A DNA stretch of 64,000 bases from Taklimakanibacter deserti (GCA_003574785.1 QORU01000001.1:124001-188000), one strand, 5' to 3'. Counted from the stretch's first letter, positions 17,987 to 26,380 are shown. Numbers and translations are program-made. The notes: generated by a model from the letters alone, not told the origin.

Positions 17987-20200
17987 TCACATCGGCAAAT
18001 TCAGCTTGCCCAACTCTAAGAACTGCGTCTCGCCGGAATGGTCGTCGACGCCGTCATTGTCGGTGATGACATAGGCATCGCCCGCCGCGTCGAGAGCGAA
18101 GCTTTCGACCTTGTCGAGAACGAAGCCTTTGGGGGCGGTGAGATCGGGCAGGAGGTCGCGCAATTCCTTCTTCGCCACGACCGGCAGCGGACCGTCGAGC
18201 GGGGCAGGGGTGATGCCCTCAAGCGGCACGAAGACGAGCTTCTTGATCTTGGCGTCGCGGCCGACCTGGTTGTCGCGCTCGATCACGACGAGACCGCCCG
18301 GTGCCGCAGTGATCTCGGAGAGACCGACCCAGCCTTTCTCCGTCTTGTCGAGCGGATAATGGACCGCGGCCCAGCTCTTCGTCGCCGGCTTGTAGGCAAG
18401 GAGCTTGGTCATACCCTTCGGATCGTCCTTCCATTCGCGCTGGACGGCGAGCCAGATGGTCTCATCGGCGCCCGAGCCTGTGACCGCGACGCCTTCGAAG
18501 CCGAAGCGCGTCGCCTGCTCAGCGAGCTTCTCCGGAAGGGCGATCTCCTCGGTGACGACGCCCTTGGCGTCGGTCTTGACCAGCGTGGACTGCGTCTTGT
18601 CCTTCTCACGCTCGGGATTGCCTTCGGAGGCGAGCCAGAAGCCCCCATCGGATGCCAGAGCGATGCCTTCGAGATCGAGGAGCTTCGCCGGCTCGCCGCC
18701 CTTGGTGACGGTGAGAGCAGAAGTGATCGCGGCAGGCTTCTTCGTCGCATCGATGGTGAGGATGCGCCCTTGCTTGAAGGCGCTGTCGGTCACCGCATAG
18801 AGCTTGCCCGCGTCTTTCGCATCGGCGACGGTGCCCGAGAGCGCCGCCCAGGGCAGCGGCAGGCCGTTGGCTTCGTCGGCCGAGACGATGGTCGGATAGT
18901 TGAGGTCGCCCTCGCCCCTTTCATAGATCGTGACGACCGAACCGATCAGGTCCTTCTCACGCAGGTCGGTCTCGGAAGCGGTGATGAAGAGCTTACGTGG
19001 GGGAATAGCGAGCAGGCCTTCGGGGCCGATGCCGCCGGGAAGCGCCTGCAGGAAGGTCGGCGCCTTGCCGGCACCTTCGTCCTTGTAGATGCCGACGAGG
19101 GAAGCGCGTTCCGAGCCGACGAAGATCAGCTTGTCGGCGCCGAACGTCCCGACCTCGGCACCTTCGACCTCGATGCCCTTCTTGTTGCGCTTCTCAGGGT
19201 AATGGCCGAGGCGCACGGCCTCATATTCAAAGGACGTGCCGCTGTCATAGTCGACATTGCCGTCCTTCCTGAAGATGGTGAAGCCGCGGCTGCCGCCGTC
19301 GAGATCGCCCTCATTGGCAGTGACGAAGCGCTCATCGTCGATCCAGCCGACAGCATCGGGCTCGCGCTTGACGCTGTCCATCTTTCCGGTGAGCGAGATC
19401 ACGCCGTCCTTCTCGGTGTCGATGTTCTTGAGATCGACGGTGCCGGCGGTGAAATTGTTCGTGACCTTGGCCGTAGCCAGATCGGCGATGACGATGTGGT
19501 TGTTCTCCTGCAGGCTCAGCACCACCTCGTTCTTGCCGTTGATTTTGACGAATTCGGGCTCGGGATCCTCGGGCGCGATCGCTGCGAGGCCGGTCACGTC
19601 GATCACCTTCTTCGTGGCGCAATCGACCGAACCGTCGGCATTGACCGCGAAGGTCGTGAGCGTGCCGCCGGGGGCTTGAGGAATCTTGCCGTCATTCACT
19701 TCCTCGTCGCGCTCGTTCTCGATGGCGATGGCGAGAAACTTGCCGTCGCCGCTCTTGGCGAGCGAATCGGGCTGACCGCCGAGATCGCATTTGGCCGTGA
19801 CCTTCCTGGTGCCTAGATCGACAATCGCCAGGTGGCCCGAGGGCTCGGCCTTTGATTTCGACGTGACGACGCCGACCAGCGCATGGTTGCCGAGCACGAC
19901 CGTCGATGTCGGCTCGCCTTCGAGCGCCACTGTGCCCGCGGGCTTCGGCGCCCTGGCATCGGCGATGTCGATGATGCCGATGCGCTCGCCGGGGCTATCC
20001 GTATAGATGAGGCGGTTGCCGTCGGGTGTCGCGGTGATGATCTCGGCGACGGTCGATGTCTTCGGGTCGGCCCCTTCCGGCAGGTTGTCGACGACATGGA
20101 ACGTCGCGATGCGGTTGAAGACTTCCGTCGCATTGGCAGCGAACGCCGTTCCCGCCAGCACGGCGGCGGCGAGTACTGTCCGGAAGATCGGTCTTAGCAT
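17987..20200 (-). CDS. Secreted esterase-like phytase-family beta-propeller protein
   Basis: This 737-residue exported protein has a signal peptide (MLRPIFRTVLAAAVLAGTAFAANA). The N-terminal half (about 30-330) has WD40/YVTN-like blades (TPDGNRLIYTDSPG, GHLAIVDLGTRKVTA, NNHIVIADLATAKV). The C-terminal half (about 400-737) matches the esterase-like activity of phytase family (COG4222): LLDLEGIALASDGGFWLASEGNP, FGFEGVAVTGSG, WVGLSEITAAPGGLVVIERD. The start is ATG 20200 because the GGGGA just before it is a usable ribosome-binding site; ATG 20212 has none. The substrate is unknown; a secreted phosphatase or esterase acting on extracellular phosphoesters is likely. Confidence 0.8.
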   Translation of the reverse strand: MLRPIFRTVLAAAVLAGTAFAANATEVFNRIATFHVVDNLPEGADPKTSTVAEIITATPDGNRLIYTDSPGERIGIIDIADARAPKPAGTVALEGEPTSTVVLGNHALVGVVTSKSKAEPSGHLAIVDLGTRKVTAKCDLGGQPDSLAKSGDGKFLAIAIENERDEEVNDGKIPQAPGGTLTTFAVNADGSVDCATKKVIDVTGLAAIAPEDPEPEFVKINGKNEVVLSLQENNHIVIADLATAKVTNNFTAGTVDLKNIDTEKDGVISLTGKMDSVKREPDAVGWIDDERFVTANEGDLDGGSRGFTIFRKDGNVDYDSGTSFEYEAVRLGHYPEKRNKKGIEVEGAEVGTFGADKLIFVGSERASLVGIYKDEGAGKAPTFLQALPGGIGPEGLLAIPPRKLFITASETDLREKDLIGSVVTIYERGEGDLNYPTIVSADEANGLPLPWAALSGTVADAKDAGKLYAVTDSAFKQGRILTIDATKKPAAITSALTVTKGGEPAKLLDLEGIALASDGGFWLASEGNPEREKDKTQSTLVKTDAKGVVTEEIALPEKLAEQATRFGFEGVAVTGSGADETIWLAVQREWKDDPKGMTKLLAYKPATKSWAAVHYPLDKTEKGWVGLSEITAAPGGLVVIERDNQVGRDAKIKKLVFVPLEGITPAPLDGPLPVVAKKELRDLLPDLTAPKGFVLDKVESFALDAAGDAYVITDNDGVDDHSGETQFLELGKLNLPM

Positions 20201-20599
20201 GAGGGTCCCCATTGGATAGGCCGTTGAATCGATGGCGAACTAGAGGCGGCCTGGATGACGATCAGATGACAATGGAAGCCGCCGCTCGGACATGGCTCTT
20301 CCGATCGGAGCTGGGAACAGGAAAGAACAGGGAATTGCAGGGAAGATCAGGATTGCCTGGGGCGCGGCTCTGGCGATTCTGCTATTTCCCAACTCCCACG
20401 CTTCGGCCCACGATGTCAAGAGAGGTCCCGGCATCTCGGTTGTAGGAAGGATCGCCGTTCAAAATCTTCGGACAGACGGGTCAGGCCTGAGCGCCTACGA
20501 AGAGGCGCCTTAGCCTATATGAATCCTACGCCCTGAATTTTGCCTCATGAGGCCCCGGAGCTGAATGGCTCCGGAGCCCGTTATGGATGCCGTGAGTCT
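20201..20599. other. Intergenic region without a supported gene
   Basis: I see no convincing gene in these 400 bp. A hairpin CCGGAGC (20555-20561) with GCTCCGG (20568-20574) follows the stop of the DUF1236 gene and may help end its transcript, though no T-run follows. Confidence 0.4.
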
Positions 20600-20920
20600 C
20601 TAATCGACGACAGCCACGATCTTGCGGCTGCTGGGCTCGACCACATAAACATGCTCATTGAGATAAACGTATTTGTGCCCCTTCAAGCCGGGCGTAGCGA
20701 CCACCACGTCGGCGGGAACATCATAGTATTCGACATCCGCCGGAACGACGACGCCGACCTTGAGGTCGCCGTCATGCTTGTACGTCTTGATCTTTTTCGT
20801 CTTCACATCCGAATGGAATTGCACGCCGACTTCGGGCGAGATGACGATATCGTCCGCCATGGCGATGGGTACGCTGATGGCAAGGGCGCCTGCCAAAAGG
20901 GCTGCTGCTAGGGTCTTCAT
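20600..20920 (-). CDS. DUF1236 family secreted protein
   Basis: The 106-residue protein has a Sec signal (MKTLAAALLAGALAISVPIAMA) and a beta-rich mature domain ending GHKYVYLNEHVYVVEPSSRKIVAVVD. The Y-V-Y-L...V-V-V-P-x-x-R-x-I-V ending is the mark of the DUF1236 family, common in Rhizobiales and often linked to envelope or stress responses. ATG 20920 follows AAAGGAAG. A perfect EcfG-type promoter lies about 80 bp upstream, so it is probably a general-stress gene. Molecular function unknown. Confidence 0.8.
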   Translation of the reverse strand: MKTLAAALLAGALAISVPIAMADDIVISPEVGVQFHSDVKTKKIKTYKHDGDLKVGVVVPADVEYYDVPADVVVATPGLKGHKYVYLNEHVYVVEPSSRKIVAVVD

Positions 20921-20999
20921 GCTGGTCTTCCTTTAAAGCCTCCATCATGTCCACGATTGGGTGGGCTGCCCTGCTGGAGGTGTGCGGGCCGTCCTCCCC

Positions 21000-21025
21000 A
21001 ACGTAAGAAAAATGGGAGAGGTTCC
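21000..21025 (-). promoter_or_regulatory. EcfG-type promoter for the DUF1236 gene
   Basis: The minus strand reads GGAAC, 17 bp, CGTT: a full match to the alphaproteobacterial general-stress sigma EcfG consensus (GGAAC-N16/17-CGTT). The leader would be about 70 nt. Confidence 0.75.
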
Positions 21026-21267
21026 TATCTGAATGCGAGAACCAGGGGCTTGGAATAGAGCTCCCTGAGTGCACTCGGAATCGCAACGCTCGCCGAGCAG
21101 CTGGTCGGCCGATCAGGTGGTTTTTGTCTTCCCATTCGTTCCTTTTGGATAGAATCCGCCGACGTCGGCGCCGCTCTTACCCGTCAGATAGACGATGCGC
21201 AGGACCTCCTGCGGCGTGCGGGTAAACAAGGCTGGGAATGGGGGCCGTGAGCGAACACTGCCAATTT

Positions 21268-21293
21268 GGAACTACGCTGCCGTCAGGTGGGTT
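21268..21293 (+). promoter_or_regulatory. EcfG-like promoter (GGTT -10)
   Basis: GGAAC (21268-21272), 17 bp, GGTT (21290-21293), 23 bp before the ATG at 21317. The -10 differs by one base from CGTT, but GGTT recurs at two other sites in this cluster. Confidence 0.55.
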
Positions 21294-21316
21294 TCTCGCC
21301 GAACAGGAGAAACTCC

Positions 21317-21913
21317 ATGTCGAGCATTCTCACTACCGCACTCCTGGGCTCGGCCGTAGTCGTCGGATCGGTATTAGGGATCGCCCTTGCCCAGGACTCG
21401 ACGCCCACAGTGAAGCCTTGCATTGGCGAATTGTGCCCCCCGAAGTCCCCAACGCAAGATCTGCCGGATCAGGGCGCGGACCAAGATAAGATGAAGGGTA
21501 GCAATCAAGGGCAGATGCAAGGCCAAGAGCAGTCTTCCGGTCAAGAGATTCCGCGCAAGAAGAAGCGGATCGTCAAGCAGCAGACCGATGGCGATGTCAA
21601 AGCCCGCGTCCGGGTCGGCGAAACCAAATGGCGCTTCGATGCCAGCCGGCATCAACGCCGACGCAGCAAGAGCGCTGCCTTCCGCTTCTATTTTGATGGC
21701 TACTGGTATCCGCAACCTTATTGGCAGATCTACGCCGCCAGGCCGTATCGCATCAGCTGCGGGGAAGGTCGCGCTATTGTTGCGCGGCGCTTCAACCGCG
21801 TGCGGGTGATCGAATGCAGAGGCCGGACCTATACCTATAGTGGCCGCCGCAATGGGGAGACATTCCGGGTCCTGCTCAATTCACGCAGTGGTCGGATTGT
21901 GGGTCGCATCTGA
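21317..21913 (+). CDS. Secreted basic protein of unknown function
   Basis: The 198-residue protein has a signal peptide (MSSILTTALLGSAVVVGSVLGIALA). A Gln/Asp-rich linker with CIGELCPPK follows (about 25-75), then a very basic stretch (PRKKKRIVKQQ, RHQRRRSKSAA), and a C-terminal domain (about 125-198) with FYFDGYWYPQPYW, two cysteines (SCGEGR, IECRGRTYTY) and RFNRVRVIEC. The C-terminal part resembles small YXYXG-like secreted domains seen in Rhizobiales, but I cannot name the family. ATG 21317 has AGGAGA six bases upstream. An EcfG-like promoter precedes it. Confidence 0.7.
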   Translation: MSSILTTALLGSAVVVGSVLGIALAQDSTPTVKPCIGELCPPKSPTQDLPDQGADQDKMKGSNQGQMQGQEQSSGQEIPRKKKRIVKQQTDGDVKARVRVGETKWRFDASRHQRRRSKSAAFRFYFDGYWYPQPYWQIYAARPYRISCGEGRAIVARRFNRVRVIECRGRTYTYSGRRNGETFRVLLNSRSGRIVGRI

Positions 21914-22030
21914 CTACAGCAAGCGCCGTGGAAGCGCGTTATGGCGACGCTTACTGGATCGGGACAATCTTGCGGCGATTGCGGCAATTTTCGGCGACTT
22001 CGGCGCCGGGCAAATTGCCGCCCCAGATGT

Positions 22031-22279
22031 TCATCTGCTTATCGAAAGCCGGTCGAGCGCGTCGAGCAATCTCTCCATTTCAACGATATGCCTGTCACAT
22101 TCAAGCTCTCGGTCGTTCAAAGCGGCCTCAAGTCGCTCCGTACTTTCTCCTGATAAACGCGAGGCTCTGATCGCCAGAATTTCGGCTGCCCTCAGACGCT
22201 CACATTCATCCGCGGCTCTTCGCGCGCGAGCGACCAGTTCGATGATCTGTTCTCTGTCGATGAGCTGCTCTCTGTCCAT
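22031..22279 (-). CDS. Small coiled-coil protein, paralogue of 26603 and 26886
   Basis: This 82-residue helical protein is rich in Arg, Glu and Leu (MDREQLIDREQ..., then ARARRAADECERLRAAEI..., ending ERLLDALDRL). Its length and spacing match the 81- and 82-residue proteins at 26603 and 26886: an Arg/His-rich first helix, a short turn with SGES or GEDT, and a second helix ending ERL..AL. Such proteins are common in Rhizobiales and uncharacterised. ATG 22279 is preferred over a GTG at 22294 because it gives the family length; neither has a strong ribosome-binding site. Confidence 0.5.
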   Translation of the reverse strand: MDREQLIDREQIIELVARARRAADECERLRAAEILAIRASRLSGESTERLEAALNDRELECDRHIVEMERLLDALDRLSISR

Positions 22280-22405
22280 GACAGGAAAACGCACCAGTCA
22301 ATGCGCGAGTTCTAGGTCATTTCGAGGCGATATCGCGGCAAACTGCGGTGTAAATCCATAGCGCGGTCAGCTTTGGAAAAGCGCTGTGGCGACAGGCGTC
22401 GAACG

Positions 22406-22612
22406 TCATTTCAAGTCCGATCCGAAGATTGGCCCAGCCGGCTGAGCCTCTCGATATTGCGGCTGCCGACGTACTTCGCGGGCGGTCTCGTCCGCTCTGC
22501 CCTTGACGACTACCGCCGTGTTGGCCATGCCCACCTCTTCGACCAATGCAAACAGGATCGCGGCATTTTCCGGGTCGAGACGCACGCAGCCATGGGAGGC
22601 GCGGTAACGCAC
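22406..22612 (-). pseudogene. L,D-transpeptidase (YkuD) C-terminal fragment
   Basis: The frame encodes about 68 residues including SHGCVRLDPENAAILFALVEE. SHGCVRL is the catalytic motif of L,D-transpeptidases (the Cys forms the acyl-enzyme). The rest of the catalytic domain and the signal are missing, and a TGA at 22646-22648 closes the frame just upstream. The fragment cannot cross-link peptidoglycan by itself. It is a remnant left after deletion or rearrangement. Confidence 0.7.
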
Positions 22613-22680
22613 GCCATTTAGTTGGCTTGGTCCAACTGCTCCGGGTCAGAGTCGTTCCTATTCTATATGTGAGGTTCTCC

Positions 22681-23109
22681 CTATGCCCGAGGAAGTTGTG
22701 CCCCGATAAGCCGCCGAAGGCCTGAGTTTGCGATTAATTTTAGCGCGGACCTGACCGATACCCAGCGCCGTTGGCGCTGTTTCTTCTCGGGCCATTCGGC
22801 AAGCTCTGTCCGAACATGCATCTTGAAAACCCGTACCCGAAAAACATCGCCGGTGGATTTATGGTGAATATAGGAACCGATCGGAACAGATGACATGCGG
22901 CCACGGACGCCGGCCTCTTCAAAGGCTTCCCTCCTGGCTGATTCCAAAGGCCCCAAGGAGCGGTCGATGTTTCCCTTGGCCAGGGCCCAGCTCTTCGAGT
23001 GCCGCGATGTTACGAGGAGCATCTTACCGGGCTTCTTTGTCGAAATGACAAGAACCCCAACCCCGGTCTTCGTTCTGGGCTTTGGCTTTTTTCTCTTTGG
23101 CCTTGGCAA
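22681..23109 (-). CDS. Nudix hydrolase
   Basis: The 142-residue cytoplasmic protein begins with a basic tail (MPRPKRKKPKPRTK) and then has a Nudix fold: TGVGVLVIS, ALAKGNIDRSLGPLESARREAFEEAGVRG in two steps (residues about 43-70; REAFEEAG supplies the metal-binding glutamates), and VFKMHVRTELAEWPE. The layout resembles the diphosphoinositol-polyphosphate/NTP-type Nudix proteins common next to stress genes. The first Gly of the canonical box is shifted, so substrate prediction is unsafe. ATG 23109. Confidence 0.82.
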   Translation of the reverse strand: MPRPKRKKPKPRTKTGVGVLVISTKKPGKMLLVTSRHSKSWALAKGNIDRSLGPLESARREAFEEAGVRGRMSSVPIGSYIHHKSTGDVFRVRVFKMHVRTELAEWPEKKQRQRRWVSVRSALKLIANSGLRRLIGAQLPRA

Positions 23110-23328
23110 TTGACACCCCAGGGATGAGCAGGCCCTAGATAAGGGCGATGGTGAATTAAAGTTTCCTCTGATCGATCGACGGACCTTAAAATCCGCGATC
23201 GCGCTTTGCCCTGATGCAATCGCGAAGGCAAGGCGACCGCGAAAAGACCCCGCTTCCGGAAGTGAGGACTGCTCACCGGCAAGTAAGAGGAAGCTGCACC
23301 GCGCCCGCGCCTACCACATGGAACGGAG

Positions 23329-23498
23329 AAGCCCCGGCGGTTGAATTCCGGGGCTTTCCGGAGATGAGCACACACCGGGGGTGTTGGAGTCTGCTCGCCC
23401 CTGGGGACAGCTGTGCACTGCAAGGCGCTTCCTCTGTCCTTGAGCTATTGTTAAGTGAACTGATGAGAGTCGGCCATCCTGAAGCAGGTTCAGGTTTG
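23329..23498 (+). repeat. Structured intergenic element, copy A
   Basis: A 170-bp stretch is homologous to 26381-26539. Three stems can form: AGCCCCGG/CCGGGGCT (23330-23355), GGACAG/CTGTCC (23405-23410 with 23434-23439) and CCTGAA-GCAGG-TTCAGG (23478-23494), the last followed by TTTG. The stems are kept in both copies although their loops differ. It may be a small RNA, an mRNA leader or a miniature mobile element. It precedes a small membrane-protein gene. Confidence 0.55.
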
Positions 23499-23531
23499 AC
23501 TGAACAAGCATTCAAGCGTGCCGACACTGGT

Positions 23532-23556
23532 GGAACATTGGGCTCGATGGGCGGTT
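23532..23556 (+). promoter_or_regulatory. EcfG-like promoter (GGTT -10)
   Basis: GGAAC (23532-23536), 16 bp, GGTT (23553-23556), only 8 bp before ATG 23565. A transcript from here would be almost leaderless. Confidence 0.4.
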
Positions 23557-23564
23557 CCTTTGTC

Positions 23565-23702
23565 ATGCAGGAGCGCCCGATCCAGAAGTCCCCCGCCCAA
23601 GCACGACAGGCCGTCAAGATTGGCGCCATGCGGTATGTTCTCGGCTTCGGCGTCGCCGGCGCGGCGATCGGGCTGTTGTCAGCTTGGCTTCTTCTCAGTT
23701 AG
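23565..23702 (+). CDS. Small single-span membrane protein
   Basis: This 45-residue protein has a polar N-terminus (MQERPIQKSPAQARQAV) and one C-terminal membrane helix (VLGFGVAGAAIGLLSAWLLL). The order ARQ-V-(x)n-RYVLGFG-AG resembles small Rhizobiales inner-membrane proteins of unknown function. The start is not certain: ATG 23565 and an in-frame ATG at 23547 both lack a clear ribosome-binding site, and the EcfG-like promoter ending at 23556 favours 23565. It precedes the gene at 23726 by 23 bp. Confidence 0.55.
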   Translation: MQERPIQKSPAQARQAVKIGAMRYVLGFGVAGAAIGLLSAWLLLS

Positions 23703-23725
23703 CCGCCATCTCAATGAAGGCTCAC

Positions 23726-23944
23726 ATGAGCGGATCATTCGATTCCAATGAATTGGCAGTGCTTCAGCGGATTGTCGATCTCGCGGCCGCTGACCTGGGC
23801 GTCAATGATGAGAAGGCGAAATATCTGATCGCCGCGCGAGTTCTCGCTGTCGCCCAATTTGGCAACTGGGATTTCGAGCTATTCATGGCGCATGCGAAGG
23901 GGACATTTCGCGCATCGCGTGGTGGAGGTGCGTCCGGTTTATGA
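23726..23944 (+). CDS. Small protein of unknown function
   Basis: The 72-residue soluble protein is mostly helical (LAVLQRIVDLAAADLGV, then EKAKYLIAARVLAVAQFG and WDFELFMAHAKG). The pattern of an aspartate-rich helix, an A-A-R-V-L helix and a W-D-F segment resembles a small hypothetical family in Rhizobiales that is often found near stress genes. ATG 23726 is preceded by AAGG at a good distance; ATG 23714 lacks one. It converges with the oxidoreductase remnant 22 bp away. Confidence 0.55.
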   Translation: MSGSFDSNELAVLQRIVDLAAADLGVNDEKAKYLIAARVLAVAQFGNWDFELFMAHAKGTFRASRGGGASGL

Positions 23945-23965
23945 GCGGACGATTGGCTCTCTCGC

Positions 23966-24466
23966 TCAATCGCGATCGACGCTGAAGCACTCGAGAAGCG
24001 GATTCTTGCAGTCTGAAATGGCCTCGGCGATCAGGCGCGCAGCCATCGCGCTGAAGGTAATGCCGTTGCCGCCATAGCCGAAGGCGGCGAACACATGGGG
24101 ATGGCCCGGCAATGCGCCGATGAGCGGCAGCCCGTCATCGGCCACGCCGAAAAAGCCGGACCAGGCGAATTCCGCTTCGGCATCGAAGCCCGGATAAGGC
24201 CGGGCGAATTTACGCATGATGGTTTGAGCCTTCGCGCCGATCTTCCGATCGCGTGTGTTGCGGACCGCCTCCGCGCGCGCATGATAGATTTGAATGGATT
24301 TTTCCGGACCGAGCTTGGTCGCGAGATCGCGCAAGGGAGTATCGAGCTCCCATTGCAGCAGAGACGTGCTGGCGGTTTGCGGCTGGTGACGGTCGATCAC
24401 CACGATGTCCGACGTCATCCGCGACAGGCGCTCCGCCAGGAATGATCCGGCGATGTCGCCGAATCC
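23966..24466 (-). pseudogene. FAD-dependent oxidoreductase (DadA/glycine-oxidase type), internally deleted
   Basis: The frame joins two ends of a DAO-family flavoprotein. The first part has a damaged Rossmann start (GFGDIAGSFLAERLSR, where GxGxxG is expected) leading to IVVIDRHQPQTAST and LLQWELDTPLRDLA. It jumps directly to the C-terminal part, RPYPGFDAEAEFAWSGFFG with GLPLIGALPGHPHVFAAFGYGGNGITFSAM. Roughly the middle 200 residues of a normal protein (about 370-400 aa) are missing, and a stop lies just upstream of the Rossmann segment. It is an inactive remnant. Confidence 0.75.
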
Positions 24467-24630
24467 GTGTACGGATGTTCTCGCTCAATCTGTTGGGTGT
24501 CCCGTCACGCCCGTTCCACGCATCCCACGCTGAACGGCCGCCCCTGAGATCGAGTCCGTATCCTGTTTCCATGCTTGCCTCGAAACAGCCGAACGAAGAA
24601 CGCGTCGGGTTGGTTCCGCCGGCCGCTTTA

Positions 24631-24656
24631 GGAACTTTTGGTCAGCCGTGGTCGTT
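24631..24656 (+). promoter_or_regulatory. EcfG-type promoter
   Basis: GGAAC (24631-24635), 17 bp, CGTT (24653-24656): a full consensus match 26 bp upstream of the small gene at 24683 and of the membrane-protein gene behind it. Confidence 0.78.
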
Positions 24657-24682
24657 GCCGCACAGTGTCAATGAGGCTTGTC

Positions 24683-24757
24683 ATGAACCAGATCATTTAT
24701 CTCGTCGGGTTGGTTGTGGTCGTTTTGGCCGTCCTGTCCCTGCTTGGCTTGCGTTAA
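24683..24757 (+). CDS. 24-residue membrane protein
   Basis: A 25-codon frame encodes MNQIIYLVGLVVVVLAVLSLL followed by GLR. It is a single hydrophobic helix with a short charged end. Very similar 24-25 residue proteins (M-x-x-I-I-Y-x-V-G-x-V-V...G-L-R) occur in other Rhizobiales as I recall them. It lies between a perfect EcfG promoter and the gene at 24769, whose GGAGGT site starts right after its stop. It is likely a real stress-induced small protein and too short for most gene callers. Confidence 0.65.
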   Translation: MNQIIYLVGLVVVVLAVLSLLGLR

Positions 24758-24768
24758 CGGAGGTCAAG

Positions 24769-25674
24769 ATGGCTGCTGTAGAGAAGGGGCCTGAGGTGGC
24801 CGTCGTTTCCACCACCATCAACAACGACGCGGCCGCCTATGTCGATTGGCCGGCCGTCGTCGCGGGCGCGGTGATCGCCGCAGCGATTTCCTTCATGCTG
24901 TTCACTTTCGGCACGGCCGTCGGCCTGTCGGTCACCTCGCCCTATCCTGCGCAAAGCGTCTCGGGACCGACTTTCGCCATTCTCGCGGCCGTATGGATCC
25001 TGTGGGTCACGGTGTCCAGCTTTTTGATCGGCGGCTATTTCACCGGCCTTCTGATGCGCCGGCGCGTTCTTGCCGAGCATGAGCGCGAGATGCGCGACGG
25101 CATGCACGGCGCCTTGGCTTGGGCGCTGGGCGTGCTGCTTGGCGCGCTGATTGCCGGCTGGACGGTCGGCGGAGCGGCCAGGACAGGCGTCGAAACCGCT
25201 GCCCAGGCCGTTGCAGCCTCGGCGGACAAGGCACCATCCGCCTATTTCGCCGATGTGATGTTGCGCTCCGACAATCCCTCCGCCGTGGCTCCCGCCGAAA
25301 CCGAACAACGCCGCGCCGAAGTGAATCGCATCTTCCTGCGCAATCCCTCGGGCGATATCCCGGCTGCGGACCGCGCTTATCTCGGCCAGCTTGTGATGCG
25401 TCAGACCGGCCTGCCGGAAGCGGAAGCTTCAGCCAGGGCCGAGAAGGTCGTGACCGAATATCGCGACGCCGTGGCCTCGGCACAGCAGGCCGCCGAGAAG
25501 GCGCGCAAATTTGCGCTGCTTCTAGCCTTCGCCGTGGCGGCGACGCTGGTCATAAGCGCTGCCGCGGCCTGGTGGGCCGCCGTCCAGGGTGGCGAGCATC
25601 GCGACCAGTCCTTCGATTTCAGGCCCCACATCGGCTGGAGCCGCGGGCGTTTTCGCGACCGTCCGTCGAGCTGA
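24769..25674 (+). CDS. Conserved membrane protein, probable general-stress gene
   Basis: The 301-residue protein has an N-terminal helix pair (about 27-85: WPAVVAGAVIAAAISFMLFTFGTAVGLSV, in two steps, and FAILAAVWILWVTVSSFLIGGYFTGLLM), a third helix (about 115-137), a long soluble helical region (140-260) and a last helix (about 262-285). ATG 24769 follows GGAGGT. The YVDWPAVVAGA-x-AAAISF motif defines an uncharacterised Rhizobiales family. It shares the EcfG promoter at 24631 with the 24-residue protein. Function unknown. Confidence 0.75.
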   Translation: MAAVEKGPEVAVVSTTINNDAAAYVDWPAVVAGAVIAAAISFMLFTFGTAVGLSVTSPYPAQSVSGPTFAILAAVWILWVTVSSFLIGGYFTGLLMRRRVLAEHEREMRDGMHGALAWALGVLLGALIAGWTVGGAARTGVETAAQAVAASADKAPSAYFADVMLRSDNPSAVAPAETEQRRAEVNRIFLRNPSGDIPAADRAYLGQLVMRQTGLPEAEASARAEKVVTEYRDAVASAQQAAEKARKFALLLAFAVAATLVISAAAAWWAAVQGGEHRDQSFDFRPHIGWSRGRFRDRPSS

Positions 25675-25708
25675 CACCGCTATCTCGCGCCCTGTGCCGG
25701 AAGCAGCC

Positions 25709-25733
25709 GGAACTCCAGTCGAGGAGCGGGGTT
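25709..25733 (+). promoter_or_regulatory. EcfG-like promoter (GGTT -10)
   Basis: GGAAC (25709-25713), 16 bp, GGTT (25730-25733), about 50 bp before ATG 25786. A stem AGGCCGAG-ACGT-CTCGGCCT-type hairpin (25749-25769) lies in the leader. Confidence 0.5.
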
Positions 25734-25785
25734 GATCCCTGGATCGCAAGGCCGAGACGTGCTCGGCCTCTATGGAGATATTCTC

Positions 25786-26364
25786 ATGGCTGCCAAACCC
25801 AAACAAAGACCTGAAGCTCTCGCCCGGTTCGCTGAAACGGCGCGAGCTGATCGGCGCACCGACAAGCCGGGGCTCGTCGCCGATCAGGCGACGTCACCGA
25901 TCCCCACAAGCTCAGAAGCCAAGGACGAGGCCGCCACCAAGGTCTTGCAGGAAGGCGCCACGGGCGCGGATCATGATGCGGAAGCTGCCGTCGACAAACT
26001 GCCCGATCGTATTCTCGAAAGCCGGCAGTCCGCTCCGCCTCAGGAAGAGAATGAGGAATCCGACTATTCCATGAGCGAGGACGCTGCCTATGATGCGACG
26101 AGCGATCCGCGAACCGGCCGGCCGCCTTCGCTGATCGAGGCGGAGGCGCTGAACAAGGAGCGGGAGTTGCGGCAGTTGCGCAATGCCCAGCTCACCGAGG
26201 GCGAAGACGATATGGAGTCGGATGAGATCGATATCGACGTCACGCTCGAGGAGGATGGTGAGATGGCCGATAGCGGCGTGATCAATGCGCAAGATCCGGG
26301 TCGGATGAGGTCTCCCGACGGTGATGACGCCGGCAGCGTAGAAGACGATTCCGACAAGGCTTGA
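25786..26364 (+). CDS. Acidic low-complexity protein
   Basis: This 192-residue hydrophilic protein has a basic N-terminus (MAAKPKQRPEALARFAETARADRR) given here in part only for orientation, and a strongly acidic rest (EENEESDYSMSEDAAYDATS, LTEGEDDMESDEIDIDVTLE). It has no cysteine and no membrane segment and is probably disordered. ATG 25786 follows GGAGA. An EcfG-like promoter lies upstream, so it may be a general-stress hydrophilin-like protein; that role is inferred from composition and context. Confidence 0.6.
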   Translation: MAAKPKQRPEALARFAETARADRRTDKPGLVADQATSPIPTSSEAKDEAATKVLQEGATGADHDAEAAVDKLPDRILESRQSAPPQEENEESDYSMSEDAAYDATSDPRTGRPPSLIEAEALNKERELRQLRNAQLTEGEDDMESDEIDIDVTLEEDGEMADSGVINAQDPGRMRSPDGDDAGSVEDDSDKA

Positions 26365-26380
26365 AAGCACTCATATGGAA

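Noticed and set aside
18038..19816. 592-codon open frame opposite the phytase-like gene
   Set aside because: Antisense to a recognised exported protein; the product has no motif, and openness follows from high GC at third positions.
20292..20513. Small plus-strand frame between the phytase-like and DUF1236 genes
   Set aside because: No ribosome-binding site, no signal or domain, and overlapping frames of similar quality.
22635..22656. GGAAC-N16-AGTT on the minus strand upstream of the transpeptidase fragment
   Set aside because: The -10 does not match CGTT or GGTT, and the gene it would serve is a remnant.
23320..23342. GGAAC followed by GGTT upstream of copy A
   Set aside because: Spacing is 14 bp, too short for an EcfG promoter.
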